Positions 1 through 16,428 of a stretch of 64,000 nucleotides of DNA are shown here, piece by piece (the stretch's first letter is position 1; every line of letters begins with the position of its first letter). The position numbers were made by a program, and so were the translations under genes. The notes under the pieces were generated by a model that worked only from the letters and a program-made list of their open reading frames with translations, did no database searches and was not told the DNA's origin. The stretch comes from Nymphaea colorata (lineage: Eukaryota > Streptophyta > Magnoliopsida > Nymphaeales > Nymphaeaceae): positions 7,056,176-7,120,175 of the forward strand of contig NC_045144.1 of assembly GCF_008831285.2 (NCBI RefSeq), read 5' to 3'.

Positions 1-644
1 CTCTTCCTCTAAAAGGAGGGGAGGGACAGAGGGAGTTTGGAGGTAGTGGATGGTGCAAGATTCCTGGCTGGAGAGAGACAGAGAGAGGGAGAGAGAGATT
101 GAGCATGTATATTTGGACTCACATGGGGAAGCGAGAATGCATGAGGTAGGGAAGTTTTGAAGGCTGCCAATGTAGTGAGGACCCGTTCCTTCTTTGGAAA
201 AACCGGCGAGTGGTCACCTCACCCTTCCTCGTCGCCGATGTCCTCTCTGAGGTGCAGCCGAGGCCGTCGAGTACGACAGACATGAGAGAAAGAGAGAGAG
301 AGAGGCGACATCGATCGATAGGCTCCGTTGTCTTCGAAAAGCACAAAAGGAAAGGCCGTCCAATCGCTGCGATTTCTGCGGGCATCGATTGCACCTCTCT
401 TTCTCTCTCTATCTATCTCATTTTTGCTGTGTGTTGTGTGCTGGGTGGCCGTTTTGCCTGTTGATCACTAATCATTGTCCTCTCCCCCTTCTAACAAGAC
501 CCGAAGCAACCCCTCTTCTCTCTTTCTGGTTTTCTAACTTTAATCCTGTGAGCGTCCTTCTTATTACCAGTGGATTCGTCCCCATACCAACAGCCATACC
601 CTTTCTCTTCTCTCTCTCTCAATCTCACAGTAGAGAAAAGAAGG
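1..644 (+). other. 5' flank and probable 5' UTR of the CRC gene, GA/CT-rich
   Basis: This is non-coding sequence upstream of the YABBY start codon at 645. It contains several short GA/CT microsatellite runs, around 70-100, 288-302, 395-415 and 608-622, which are common in plant 5' UTRs. I could not identify a clear TATA box, CArG box or LEAFY site. The short open frames here are low-complexity and show no recognisable protein. Confidence 0.5.
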
Positions 645-4040
<3,396 letters not shown>

Positions 4041-5173
4041 AGCAGTTGGTCGTCGCAGGACAGCTTTGCGTTTTGTGTCTAGTAGGTTGTGCTTCAAATG
4101 GCAGTTCCATATAGATGTGATCTATATATCTTTTCACTGTATCTTTCCTTTTCCCGGCAGGTGGAAGTTTTGATCGTTTCCTTTTAATCTATGTATTGTG
4201 TCATTTGTTCGTCAGATCCTTCTCTGTCTCTCTCTCTCTTGAACAATTATGGCGCATGATCAGTAGAAATCTAGGCCTTTAAGTCGGCTTATAAAATGGT
4301 GCTGCTCGATGCTGAGCCTGCAGTTAGTTGAGGTGACATGATGTAATGAATGACTTGATTAATGCATGTGTGGACAAAACATATACTGAAACTCACAATG
4401 TCCAATCAGGATATTTTCATGTATCGGAACTATTCGTCAATGCGCATTACTCCAATGCTCCGGAATCTTGTATGATAATATTCCAGATAGAAGGTGTCAC
4501 CCTAACTCCTATCATGAATGAGGAAGGGGGAGATGTTCGAAACGATGCTTCTTCTTCCTTATAAAATGAGGGGAAGACAGAGAGGGAGGGAGAAAGAAAG
4601 AGAGAGAGAGAGTTGAGTGGAATGGAGATAAAAGGGAGAGAAAGACTAGTACCCACTTCTCTATTGACGCTGATGAGAATCGAACACAGCCCTACGACCC
4701 ACCCACCCCGCCCTTCCCCGGATTGCGGCAGTGCCCCCAACTTATTTTCTACTCAAGATCAACCCTCCAAGGAGAGTAATGCCCATAGGAATCGAACTCC
4801 CGCCTTAAGTAATATACACTCTTCCCCATACCTCGGTCTCGTACCTGCTTCACTTGTACTCATACCCATCTAAGTCTGATGAGAACACAAAAATGAGAGG
4901 CTTTTTTTGAGGATTATACTAAAACTGAGTACCTAATTTGAATTTCCCATATCTATTATATTGCATGTGAATGGAGTCAACTATATACTTTATATGTAAC
5001 ATTCAATTCGGCTCTCCAAGGATATTTCTAATGGCGGGGTCACCTTGCTTAATCGTGCATTCTTTATTAGTAAAAGTCTGATTTTGGTGGAATATCTAGG
5101 AGAACATTTTCAATTCTTTTGAGAACCCTATCAAACGGTTTACATGGCTCGAACACTTTTAATTGCTGTCATA
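4041..5173. other. CRC 3' region, with possible minus-strand tRNA-like SINE remnants
   Basis: No gene is recognisable. On the minus strand two perfect pol III B-box matches (GTTCGATTC) lie near 4675-4690 and 4789-4802. They sit in short GC-richer DNA that stands out from the AT-rich surroundings, which suggests remnants of one or two tRNA-derived SINEs. A-boxes are not clear. The sequence around 4830-4900 resembles that near 54580-54660, a dispersed repeat of unknown class. Confidence 0.35.
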
Positions 5174-5390
5174 CTTAGTGATGTCAATGGATCATATTCA
5201 AATTGGATACGCCCTTACATGTATCTGTTGCCAGATACTCACGTATTTGCATTCAAACTGGGATTCAAAGACGTAGAAAGAAAAGTTATATATGAATCTA
5301 AATCCAAAATTCGATTTCACAATTTGGAACTGGTTTGAATCTGATTTTTACATTCATGTATGAATCTGAATTTTAAACCGAGACCAATTT
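5174..5390 (+). mobile_element. Fragment of the GATGTCAATGGATC MITE family
   Basis: The sequence starts with a GATGTCAATGGATC motif and continues as AT-rich DNA with repeated GAATCTGAATTT-like words. The same pattern recurs at 31370-31735, about 35030-35370, 45130-45490 and 45836-46241. The last copy has hAT-like ends. Here only one end is visible. Confidence 0.45.
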
Positions 5391-5411
5391 GAATATACGA
5401 CCACTAGCACA

Positions 5412-5795
5412 TAGGGCTGCACACAAGCTGAGTCGAGCCCGAGCTTGGCTAGCACGAGCTCAACTCGGCTCAAAAAAGTTGAGCTTGAGCTCGGCTCAAG
5501 CTCCTTATAACAAGCTTGAGCTTGACTCGACTGCACAAAATCTAGCTTGAACTCAATTCGTTTAACCCATTTAACTCGTTTAGGCGTTAACTCGTTTAGC
5601 TTTGACTCGTGTAGCTCGTTTAATTCATTTAACTTGTGTAACTTGTGAAACCGGTTTTGGCAATAGTATATAGAGTACTGGCTTGCGAGTCGAGTAGAGT
5701 ATAAACATGTCGAGTTTCTGAATTGAGCATGAATCGAGTTTTTTCGAGCGAGTTCAGGTCGAGCCCAAGTTCGCTCGGCTCATTGTGCAGCCCTA
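5412..5795. mobile_element. Complete hAT-type MITE with terminal inverted repeats and 8-bp target duplication
   Basis: The element begins TAGGGCTGCACA and ends with its reverse complement TGTGCAGCCCTA. It is flanked on both sides by the perfect direct repeat CTAGCACA (5404-5411 and 5796-5803). An 8-bp duplication and TAGGG ends are the mark of hAT transposons. The 384-bp interior is rich in GAGCTCGAGC/AACTCGTTTA words and encodes nothing, so it is non-autonomous. Related copies lie at 41218-41659 and 43588-44086, with fragments near 27060-27350. Confidence 0.88.
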
Positions 5796-5803
5796 CTAGC
5801 ACA

Positions 5804-7330
5804 TGACCATATGAGGTAGTAATGTTTCCAGACACAATGCCAAGGTTTTGACTGAATCTAGTTGTTTTTATTTCACCCTCTTTAGTTTGATTCCACAGGT
5901 GGCCTCACTCATGATCATGAAAGGGTTCCATTTGATCTTCCTCTTTATGAGTATTTGATGTCCGTTTAAGTGTCTCTTTGGAAACATTCGAAAAAATTAG
6001 AACAATACAAAGCAGATTAACAAGCACGAACGTATTTAAAGAGGAGGAATGCCCTTCTAGGTATAATCATCAATCACCTTGGAGTAGAAACGTGCATTGC
6101 ACTCCCACCAAGTGGAAAATCTTGTTAATGGTTGTTGAGAAAGCCAAGGTGTTTAGTGGGCAGCATGTTTACCTCCTAGGTCGTACAAACAAATGAACTT
6201 AATAGCTGTTGATGGGGAAGTATTTACAACTGAGTCTGATAAAAATAGCGACTAATGGAGTAGCGTTCAGATAGGATTCGTGATTTACTCTGTTTGAAGT
6301 GTTTAGTGAATTCTACCTTTTTTTTTTTGTTGTTGTAAGATACAATAAGAAGTGATGGTCTGATCTTTTGACATTTAGACAAGTAATGTTTTTGCATGTT
6401 GCTATCTCAACTTTGCATTTGAACTTTGTGTTTTCTTTTTCCTACGGTTGGCCTTTATCTTTGTTTGCATATTCTTGAAAGAAAGAAAAGCTGCATTTTT
6501 TAGTGGTAACTGGTAAGATGCTAAGTTGCAAATGTTTTGCTATATTAAGTTTGGAAAAGTTATTTTCCCACTAATTGCCTTTCCTGTTTGAGGATTATAT
6601 GTTTAACGCAGTGAAATAATTATAGGTTGTTGTGATAGTGAATGAAGTGTTATTATACGGAAAGAGGAAAAAGAAATTGTCCTTCGTCATTGAACAAGTG
6701 TTTTTCATTCATTGGAAGTGGTTCATATCATCCTTGTTCCCTTTTTATGCAGCAACATTGACAGTGAAGCAGGAGGAGGAAACATCCTGCACTCAATATT
6801 AGAATCAGACCAATGTTTTTAAGTTAAAATGCATATCTATGTGAGTTCATCACAATCCATGTTCCGATTTTCAGTTCAGTTATAATTGATAAACCATTTT
6901 GCCATATAATTGATAATTAGTGATTCGTTATCTATCTCTTATAATCAACAGTAACATTGGAGTTGTAATGTTTCATATGTGAGGAGAGCTTGAGAATTGC
7001 CATATATATACAAGACCTTGGCAAATCTTGAGAGTCTTATATGTTTATACCTCAAATTACCTTGTCTCCAAGTTCATGACCCTTTTCGAGAGGCAAATTA
7101 ATGCAAGTTGTTAGAAGAGGTGCACTAAATTATGTTAGACAGGGTTCTCAAGTCATTATTGGGCTAGTGGTACTCCATTCTTAGCAGGCCATTTTATATA
7201 TAATCTCAAAAAACATTGTGTAATCACACCAAAATTTTCCAACTTCGATATTTGGTATTTTTTGAATATTTTATGATGAATTTATAATAAATTTAAAGGA
7301 TTTTAACCTCAAGCCCTTTATTTGATTATC
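5804..7330. other. Intergenic DNA, no gene recognised
   Basis: AT-rich sequence with only short uninformative open frames. The frame at 5978-6196 (72 codons) resembles no family I know. No repeat boundary could be fixed. Confidence 0.4.
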
Positions 7331-7389
7331 AACTGTATTTGGGAGTTATTTGGATCTAATTATAGACTTTGGACACAAAGCTTAACCTC

Positions 7390-8130
7390 AATTTAGACTT
7401 ATTTTATAATTCAAACCTGGATCTAGTACAAAAGCTCTTACAAAATAATGAAACAAATCTCTAGATCCAAATCCATGTTCAAATCCTAGCTTCAAGTTTA
7501 AGAAAGACCCCTGGAGCTAAATCCAGATCCAAATCCCTGCCCCATACCCAAAACAGAAACCTAGATCCAGATTTAGATCCAATTTCAGCTTTAAACCCAA
7601 AAAAGACCCCTGGATATCTAGATCAAGATCTCAGCATCATATCCAAAAGAGATACCAAAACCCAGATCCATATACAATTTACAGCTCTAGATCTAAACTG
7701 GTTGCTAGATCCAAAAGAGATCCAAATTACAGCTCTAGATCCAAAAAAGACCCCCAGATCCATATTCAGATCCAAATTCTAAATCCACATCCAAAACAGA
7801 ATTTCAAATCGGATCTGGATCAAAATCTCAATTCTGGACTCATTTGATCCAACTTGGAGCCTTGGATCCAATTTCGATTTAATCCATATCCAAGATAAAA
7901 AATCCTTGTTTGGTTTCAAATTCTTAATCTAGATCCAAGTCCATGGTTCTATCTCAATCCAGATCCAAATTTGAGATTCAGATCCAAATATTTATCGTAA
8001 ATCCAAATAAGTTATTTCAGATCCATTCTAAGCTTTTGATACAGATCTTGCTCCAAATCTGAGAATGGATCCATTTTCAAGTCCAAATTCATGTTTGAGG
8101 TCCAAATTTATTCTTACATCAATCTCCCCT
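7390..8130. repeat. Degenerate short-period array of GATCCAAATC-like words
   Basis: For about 740 bp the words GATCCA, AAATCC, CAGATC and CTAGATCC recur every 6-20 bases, without one fixed long period. The stretch encodes nothing. It looks like a decayed minisatellite, or an extended member of the GGATTTGGAT-rich MITE family seen elsewhere in this window. Confidence 0.7.
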
Positions 8131-8289
8131 TTAAAAATTCTAAATTTGACTTGCCTTGGTATTTGGAACTGGTTTCGATTCTAAATCCATGTTATTAATG
8201 TTTTTAGGCATATTTTAACCATTAATTAATGGCCAATGATAATGACCATAATACCCTTGAACCTCTTCAATCTACAAATACCCCTTCAT

Positions 8290-9060
8290 TTCTACCTTGG
8301 AAGACATATTTTCAAGCCTTTGAGCATTCTCTCTCTTCTTCCAGACTTCTTCTTCCCTCTTTCAATTTCATTCTCTTCTTCTTCAGTTTTTTCTTGTTTT
8401 TCCCTCCTCATCACTTCATCATCATCAGTTATGTTGCTTTCTTCTATTTTAGTTTTTTCTTGTTTCTACTTTCCATTGCAAGCCAACGAAAGCCTAAGGA
8501 TCTCTCGGATCCACGGATTTTTCTTAATGCTATGGAAGCATGACCGAGGCAAGTATAGCTTTTTAATATCTATTTTCCTATGTTTTTATCATGGTTTTAT
8601 CTTTTATCTTTTTTTTTTTAAATATTGTTCTCTCTCCTCTTAATCTATCTTCTTCTTTCTCTCTTCTTATATCTATTTCTCTATTTTTCTCTCTCTACCT
8701 CTCTCTTTTAAACTTGTTTTTCTCACGTTTTAACTTCGCTCTCTCATTTTAACTTCTATTTCTCTCATTTTAACATCTCCGTTTCTATTTCTTTCACTCT
8801 TAATTTCTCATTTTATTCATCTCATTTCATTTCTCTCTCTTTTTATTTCTTTCTCTTTCATATATATATATATATACCTTCGTTTCTCTTTTAAAATATC
8901 TCTCTTTCTCTCCTTCTTCTTGTGTATTTATCTTTTCCTTTCTATTTCGGCTTTCATTCTTTCTATTTTGATGTTCGATGGCCTATGGATGTTTCTTTCT
9001 TCATTCTTCTTGTATATTAATCTTTTCCTTTCTCATTCGGCTTTTTTCTTTCTATTTTGA
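8290..9060. repeat. Pyrimidine-rich low-complexity tract
   Basis: The plus strand is strongly biased to T and C, with many CTCTCTCATTTTAACTTC-like near-repeats and a short (TA)n run at about 8862-8876. Open frames at 8229-8543 and 8236-8643 are rich in Ser, Phe and Leu purely because of this bias. They are not supported as genes. Confidence 0.75.
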
Positions 9061-12000
9061 TGTTTGATAGCTTGTGGATGTGTAGTTCGATGTGAGGGTT
9101 TGAAGTGGGACATTTTTCTATTTCTATTATTTAAGAAACACTCATTATGCTTGATGCACATATTAATTTTCATTAGGCATATCGTTTTCGATTATACAAA
9201 TCACAAATTTATCATCCATTATTTCTCAATCCTTAATTTCTTTCTAGCTTCCACATGGCCTACTTATATTTGCAAGACAAACCCTTAAGTGATTTACTAG
9301 ATGAGAGTTTATCTCTTGATACAGATAATTATCCAATTTGTTTTCGTTCATAAGAATGTTTTTATTTTAATATTTTCTACCCACTTTATATAGATATGCT
9401 TGAGCATGCATATGCACACACTCTCACATCACAAACATGAATGTGATTTGATGCACTTTTCATTGAATCTTAAAGAAGGTAAGACTAAACCCTATCTAGG
9501 TAGGAACCGAAATATGGTAAATTCTTAACCATTCCTTAGAATTTGATGAAAATACTTTATCAAATTATGATATTTTCCCTCTCTTTTCAAACCCTAGATC
9601 TTCAATATAAATTCCTTTTAAACCTCTGTAATATTTTAAAACTCATTTCTTTTTTTCCCTATGATGGACAAGAATGATGGTCATTGTCTCTCTAATTGAA
9701 AATATTATTTTCGAAATAAAATTTAAAAGGTTTGCTTTTACATAACATGATAAGTTGAAGTCATGTTTTGCAAAACAAGTAATTTATAAATATGTTTCCA
9801 ATCATACTTCTTCAAATAAGTTGAAAACTATGATTTTCAAAACTATCTTTAAGCGTCAATTACCTTTTACAATTGAATTCTAGGGACAATATTCAGAGAG
9901 CTCAACTGATTTTAAAAGTATGTCTTCGAACAATTATTTATAAACTATTTATACATTTCAATCTTCACTTTTCAAAGTTGTAATCATTTGGGGTTCACTA
10001 AATGCCCCTAAGACCAAAGTTCTAAACCTGAGGGCCATATATTTTAAACCAAATCATTTTTAAATCTCTTCAACATTTCTATCAATTTTTGCAAAGTTTG
10101 GTCAACTTAAGCAGACATGTATATTCGTTCTTCGGACAACACTTTAAATATTAGAATGTGCAAAGCAAATGACTAGTTTTTGGTGAGTTACCATCAATAA
10201 AGGCTTTGGGAATGGCCGGACCTTATACCGATGGGCGCATCTGTTTCTTTTTCTTTTCAAAACAAAACCCCATTTTTCTGACGCACTTTGAAAACCAGAA
10301 ACAATTTTTGAGATGCAAACACATTGTCGTAGAATTTGTTAACATGAACATTTCAAAATGAGACGAGATAGTTCTATTCACTATTCCCTCATTCACAATC
10401 TTTACTGCACTTCAATCTACGACATTGTTCACTTTTTGAAAGTACTCAATTTTAATATAGTTCACTTTCCTCCAAATTTCATATTTGCTTTTGTTTATGT
10501 TATGAAGCCATTCACTTGTGTAAACAACTTGCTAAGCAAATTCTCTTGTATAAACCTACTACCACTTGTGAAAATGGTCAACTAAATTTTAAATTAGTTT
10601 TTGTATTCTTATCCATAAAAAAACTAGTAAAGAATTTTCTGAAAATATTTGCTAGATCGATGTGCAATGAGTTTCACCATCTTAGTAGCGATATTGAGTA
10701 GAGCCAATGAAGGAATTTTTAGCTCCGAGGGGCCGAGCCAATAGTGAAGCAACATGGAGGTTGGTGTGGTGTAGGCAGGTCTAGTGTTGGGTTGGTGTTG
10801 TGTTCTGATGAATTGCCAGTGTAGACATTTAGAACTTGTCAACCCCATTAGACAATTGACATTCTTATTTGTTATACTAATGTCTATGACTCTAAAGTTT
10901 AATGGAGTTTACGACATGCATTAATTAATAAAGAAAAACAAGTATCTTTTTAGAACTATGACCATACCTTGATTAGGCTATCATGTGGAGGACAAGTAAA
11001 TGGAGAGAGTCTAAGTTGCTTAACATAATTTCTGCATGCTTTCTGCCTTCTACTTTGCTTATCTTCATTCATTCTCCCTGTAGCTTAACTATACATAATT
11101 TTATGACTATTATAGCTGCATCAACAACTTGAAACTGAACAAATAGTCAATGCCTTGGTGCTATTTTCAGGCCCTAATAAAGGGCATCATGATTACATAA
11201 CTTGAAACCACAACATTCAATTTAATGTAAAAGAATATTTTATCAAAGTAATTAATTTTTGATATTTTTTGTCATTAGTTCATCAAAATAGTCCATAACA
11301 ATATTTCACATAGAAGCTAAATAATTTTCAGTAAGAGAATTCTTAAAAGACATGCCAATATCATAGAGTATTAGTTTTTGTAAAAACTAAACTATATGTA
11401 TATTAAGAGGTTATAATTATGTAAACTAACTTACTCTCACTTAATGACTTTGATGTTTAATTTCAAGAATTGAAACACCTAGCAAAGGCATTGCACCACC
11501 TTTTCCCCGAGGGCATAGTGGGTGATCGGGCTAACCACTTAGGGTCCGTTTGAATGCATGAAACTTTACTATAGATCTAGAACTTTCATTCAAATTATGT
11601 GGTTTCCTGCTACAGACAAACACATAGCCTTAGCACTTGAAGTTTCAGATCCATTATGTAACTTTAGTACCAGCAATAAAATTCCACCTAAACACCTAAA
11701 TTGGTAGAAATTTAATGCTAGGAGAAAATTTTTGTCTCTTTAACTTTTTTTGTGCCCAAAACAAAAGTTCCATGAAATCAAACAAATGAGGTAAAGGAAA
11801 GGTGGATAAAAAATACACAAAAAAAGTGTCCAATACTAAATGCATAGTAGGTTTAAGCCCAAGTATTTAGTTCCATGTATTCAAAAGGACTACGCGTATG
11901 TTTAACTCTCACAACGTTTTGTGTGAGGGTATTTTAGTCATTTTTTAGAAAATGAAGGGTCATTTAAAAAAAATATTTTTCTCCCCTCCCTTCTAATTAT

Positions 12001-13895
12001 GTACTTGGATAACCTCCTTCTTAAAGCACATAAGTATTTTGATCATTTCATGGTAAGAACACACTTCCCATTGTTTTTCATTTCTTCAATGCCTTTCAAA
12101 AATAATGGTATGGTTAATACAACAGGTCATGAAAGTGGCACCAAAATTCATTTTGTATTTTAGCAATGACTTTTTTTTTTTTTTCTTACGAGTGATTGAT
12201 TATTTTTCCACCACCTTGAAGAGAGACTGTCAGGCTCCTGTGCCATCACCACCAGGTTTTACGAAGCATGTTTTGTGACTTTTATGGAGCAGAGGAATAG
12301 TGCACTAGGTCATGACAACGATCACAGCCTTTACAACATTACAAGTAATGTTTCTTTGGAGGTATCCAATAAAAATTGAAATGGTACGAATAACATATAT
12401 GCAACCATTTGCCCTTGGTAAAGTCCATAGATATTTTTTGAATGGCCTTTTATTTGTTTCTCTCTCAAGCCAAATAATTTTTTTATTTGTACTCTTAAAG
12501 AGAAAAAGATTTTCCATGTGCCACTGATATTTTTGTTATAGTGTAATAGATCAGAGGAGGAATTGCTTTGTTTTGATGACAATCAATTTTTCAAGTTTGT
12601 TCATTGCTTGAGTTGGGAGAGAGAGCCGAAAAATTGAGTTTAAAGTTACAAAAGATTTTCACTTCCAAAGGGAGATACCCCAAAGAGGTGGAAGCCCACT
12701 GCTCTAAGACTTGGGTTGGGACCAAGATATCAACAACTAGGCATTGTGTACCCACCATTTGCAGTTTAGAGGAGTATCACCCATAGAAATCAAACTGACA
12801 GACAAACTTTCACTGATCCACCAGTTCGACCAACACATTATAACCCTCGTTGCTCTCCAATGGGAAGTCAAAGGGGAAGAACAACCTGATCAAGCGATTG
12901 GGAGATACATAGATCACCACACAAAAGAAACATAAAAAAAACTTACAATCCCACACCAGAAAGAAAACAGCTAAGAGAACTTACAATCAACAAAAGTGCC
13001 CAGCCACCCGAACACCAAGCAACAAAAAGCATAAATCCAACGAGAGAGAGAGAGAGAGGGAAATAGAGAGGTTTTTACATGAAATGCAAGTAAAAAGCTT
13101 GTACCATTCATGAATGAAGCCCATAAAGTTTCTCCCTTGTAAGGTATGTCATAAAGAAACTAAAAGGACTTGTGTCATGGAAAAGTTCAACATTGCCATG
13201 AAGATGTTGTGTCATATGTGTTGGTTATGTACAGTTGCATTAGATTGGCATTTATTGGCGCCATTGGCATCACTCAAAAACTAGTCTCTCCTTTTCCCTT
13301 TGGCTGGACAGAAGAGTTCATTCCATTGTTGTCCAAGGGATCGGGCTGGGCTTGGCTGGGCGGGTGGATTGAGCCTAAGCCAAACTCAAGCCAGTTCTGG
13401 AAAAACTTTGAGCCGTGATTATGTACTTTTATGAACCCATGGAGATACAAGCTGGCATCATTAAGAGGGAGGGCTATTCAATTTTTTTTTTCACAAAACA
13501 TGCTTAAGATTTGGTGGAATATGCTTAAGTTTTTGTTTCATCCATTTAACGATGTTTCAAAACATAAATTTGAACTCTTTTCCATAAAAAGTTCATTTAG
13601 AAACCTTTTATCTCAAAGGCCTGCTATAAAAGTTGATGTGATTGGATTTATAACAAGAACTTTTCCATTTAGCAATGCTGAAAACATGTTACAAATAATT
13701 TCAGTAACTCAATTCCAACATCATGGAGTGTGTTACTGTATATTGCATAGCCATATATTGACGCAGGTGCTCCCTGTTCTTTTAGGGGTTGCTACAGGAT
13801 CAACTTGTTATAGAGCATTTGGCAACATGAAAATCGTGTTTTCTAGAATACAATGTTCTATGAATGTGAACATTATGTTCCAGAGGAGCAACATT
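9061..13895. other. Intergenic DNA, no gene recognised
   Basis: AT-rich sequence without a recognisable coding region, RNA gene or bounded transposon. A short (GA)n run lies at 13044-13056. The longest open frame, 13431-13934, has no family features and ends inside the TRIM-like element that follows. Confidence 0.4.
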
Positions 13896-13900
13896 CCTGT

Positions 13901-14766
13901 TGTTAATGATAAGATTCAAAGACAGCCGTTCTAGAGAGATTCAAGGAAAGAATCCCAGCAAGATCAATCAAAATTAATGATAAAAGAAAAGAAAAATCTT
14001 TTCACAAAAATCAGATTTAATTTCTCATGCTTATCGTTGCCAAGATTATAGGAATTTCACCTTTTTAAGCTCTTTCTATATTTTGTGTAATCAAGGCTCG
14101 TGATGGCCTTCCATGGTGAAAAACCATGCATGTCTAATGAAAATAATTTTTTCATTGCATTTGCTTGTTTACTTTGCTTCTTTTATATTTGTATCAGAGC
14201 ATGATGCTTGATGAGAAAGAATGAAGCTCATAGATGACCTGCAGACGACCAAATGCATCGATGCCTTCTTCACCAAAGCGAGGACCGATCCTGTGAAGAA
14301 AATATTGAGGAATCAAACCTAGGATTTTTGAATCGCTGCCAAAGCATGATCTGCCTTCACAACAATTTCATGAAGCAAATTTGGGCTCACAATCAACTTT
14401 TTACAAGTTCTGTAGTAAACTTGGACTTTTAGATCCATCGTCCAGTTTGAAGGAGGATCTTAATGATAAGGTTGAAAGGCAACCATTCTAAAGAGATTAA
14501 GGAAAGAATCCCAGTAAGATCAATCAAAATTACTGATAAAGGAAAAATAAAATCTTTCCACAAAAATCAGATTTAGTTTCTCATGCTTATCGTTGCCAAG
14601 CCAAGAATATAAGAATTTCACCGATTTAACCTCTTTTCTAGGTTTTGTGTGATCAATAATGGCCTTCCATGGTGAAAAACGATGCATGTTTAATGAAAAC
14701 AATATTTTCATTGTATTTACTTGTTTACTTTGCTTCTTTTGTATTTTCAACATGGTATTATCAACA
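13901..14766 (+). mobile_element. TRIM-like miniature LTR retrotransposon
   Basis: Two direct repeats of about 290-308 bp (13901-14190 and 14459-14766) flank an interior of only about 270 bp with no coding capacity. The first repeat begins TGTTAATGATAAG. It is followed at once by GTATCAGAGC (14191-14200), which matches the TGGTATCAGAGC primer-binding site for initiator tRNA-Met. A purine tract, GAAGGAGGAT, precedes the second repeat, which ends in CA. The whole is flanked by CCTGT on both sides (13896-13900 and 14767-14771), a 5-bp target duplication. This is the design of TRIM elements, which depend on enzymes from other retrotransposons. The two repeats have diverged visibly, so the insertion is not recent. 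Confidence 0.75.
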
Positions 14767-14771
14767 CCTGT

Positions 14772-16428
14772 TAGCAAAAATTTTTAGCATCTTGAGCCAA
14801 TATGAATTGTTGTGTTTATATGTGAGAGAGAGATGCCTGATACCTAGATGAGGAAGACCTGCTTCTTCAACAAACAATAAAGCTAAACCCCATGCAGGGA
14901 TTGTTTTGCTGACACATAAGAAGCCAAACGATTTTCAATAATTGGGCAAGTGAATTGCCTAAAAATCATCTCTTTTTTACTTGGAGAATTTGAGCAAGGC
15001 ATGCTATTTGTTATGTCATTCGACCGTCTCAGGCAGAATGCGCAAAACAACTAATGACAAGTGGCAAGCTTGTTCATTTTACTTGCAAGATTGGAATAGC
15101 AAAACACCGAAAGAATTCTCAAATTTGAGAACATAGAAATAGACTCAAATATCACTCTCAATTTATTTTCATCTTTCGGATATTATCTTCCAAGATCTTT
15201 TTTCTTTTCCAAGTCAAATGCATTTTAATTTGTGGTTGGTGGGAGATTGGCAAATGCAAGCCCCAGTCATATTCAACTTCAACAGTGACAGATTTTTTTT
15301 TGTTTGGGTAGTTAAATGCATTTTAATTTGTGGTGGTTGGAAGTTGGCAAATCCCAATTACTTTGGTAGGTAAAAGCCAGTTGGAATACTCTTTTTTGCC
15401 TGCTCTTATTCATGCAGTTTCTCTTTTGGAAGCAAAAAAAAAAGCAAGAAATGCATGAGCTTTATGTTTCACTTTTCCTTCATTTCTAAGCATATAAATA
15501 TATCATGGTGCATCATTTCATCTGCCGACATTTTTTCCTCCATGAAAAAGTTACCTAAAGTGAAAAAAAAAGGTTACTGTGAACGAAATAAAGGGACAAA
15601 GGGAAAATATGTTTTCTCATATGCACCAAAACGAAATCTTGGAAATATATTATGACTTTTTGCATTAATTGCAACTGTTTATGAATTTGAGTTTTCATTT
15701 TTAGTTCCCCCAAATTAAACTACTATCTTTATGCTTAATTCCTTTAAAAGTCATCACAAGAAGGAGTAAATGCCACTGTATAGAGTGTGGGAAGATAAAG
15801 CGGGTTCCAGACCTCATGAAGGAACATTTTGGAAGTGTTCGGTGGCAAGTCGATTGATTAATTAATTTTGCAGCTGATTTACTTAAGAATGCCGTGTGTC
15901 AATTTTAACTATTTTTAAAAATATTTTGAGATTTTTTTTTAATTTTTTGTTCTACATTTTTTCATTTGTTTTCTTAAGTGGCTCATTGTTAATATTTTTA
16001 GCTGATTCACAACTGATTCATGAATCGATTCTCCAAACTGGCAGCACTGATGGAAAGACAGATTATTCGATTTTAATTTATATCTTTTTGGTAGCGGGGA
16101 GGTTAATTTACATCTGATCGACAAGCAAAGGGACGCTCAGACATAAACATGCATGCTTGTTATTCTTATCTTTCATGAAAACAAAAGAAAATACGTTTGC
16201 TTCAAGAACTCTGTGATAGAATTCTGTTAAGAAACAAAATTGAACAATTTCTTATGCAAATCATTTTTTTCCTTTCATGAAAAGAAGCGACTAGAAAAAC
16301 CACTGGTTAGAGGGGAAAATGGATACCACATTTTGAGTAGTAGTAAACGTTTGATTTCCTGGTAACTTTCTTCAGGTGGATTAATTAACCCTAAACAAAA
16401 ATTCCGAATTTGGCAATGCGACTGAACA
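14772..16428. other. Intergenic DNA, no gene recognised
   Basis: AT-rich sequence. A phrase containing TTAAATGCATTTTAATTTGTGG occurs twice, near 15219 and 15312, a small local duplication. No gene or RNA is seen. Confidence 0.4.

Noticed and set aside
8229-8643. Two overlapping Ser/Phe-rich open frames
   Set aside because: They come from a pyrimidine-rich tract; no domain or codon pattern supports a gene.
13431-13934. 167-codon open frame
   Set aside because: No recognisable family, no start context, and its end lies inside the TRIM-like terminal repeat.
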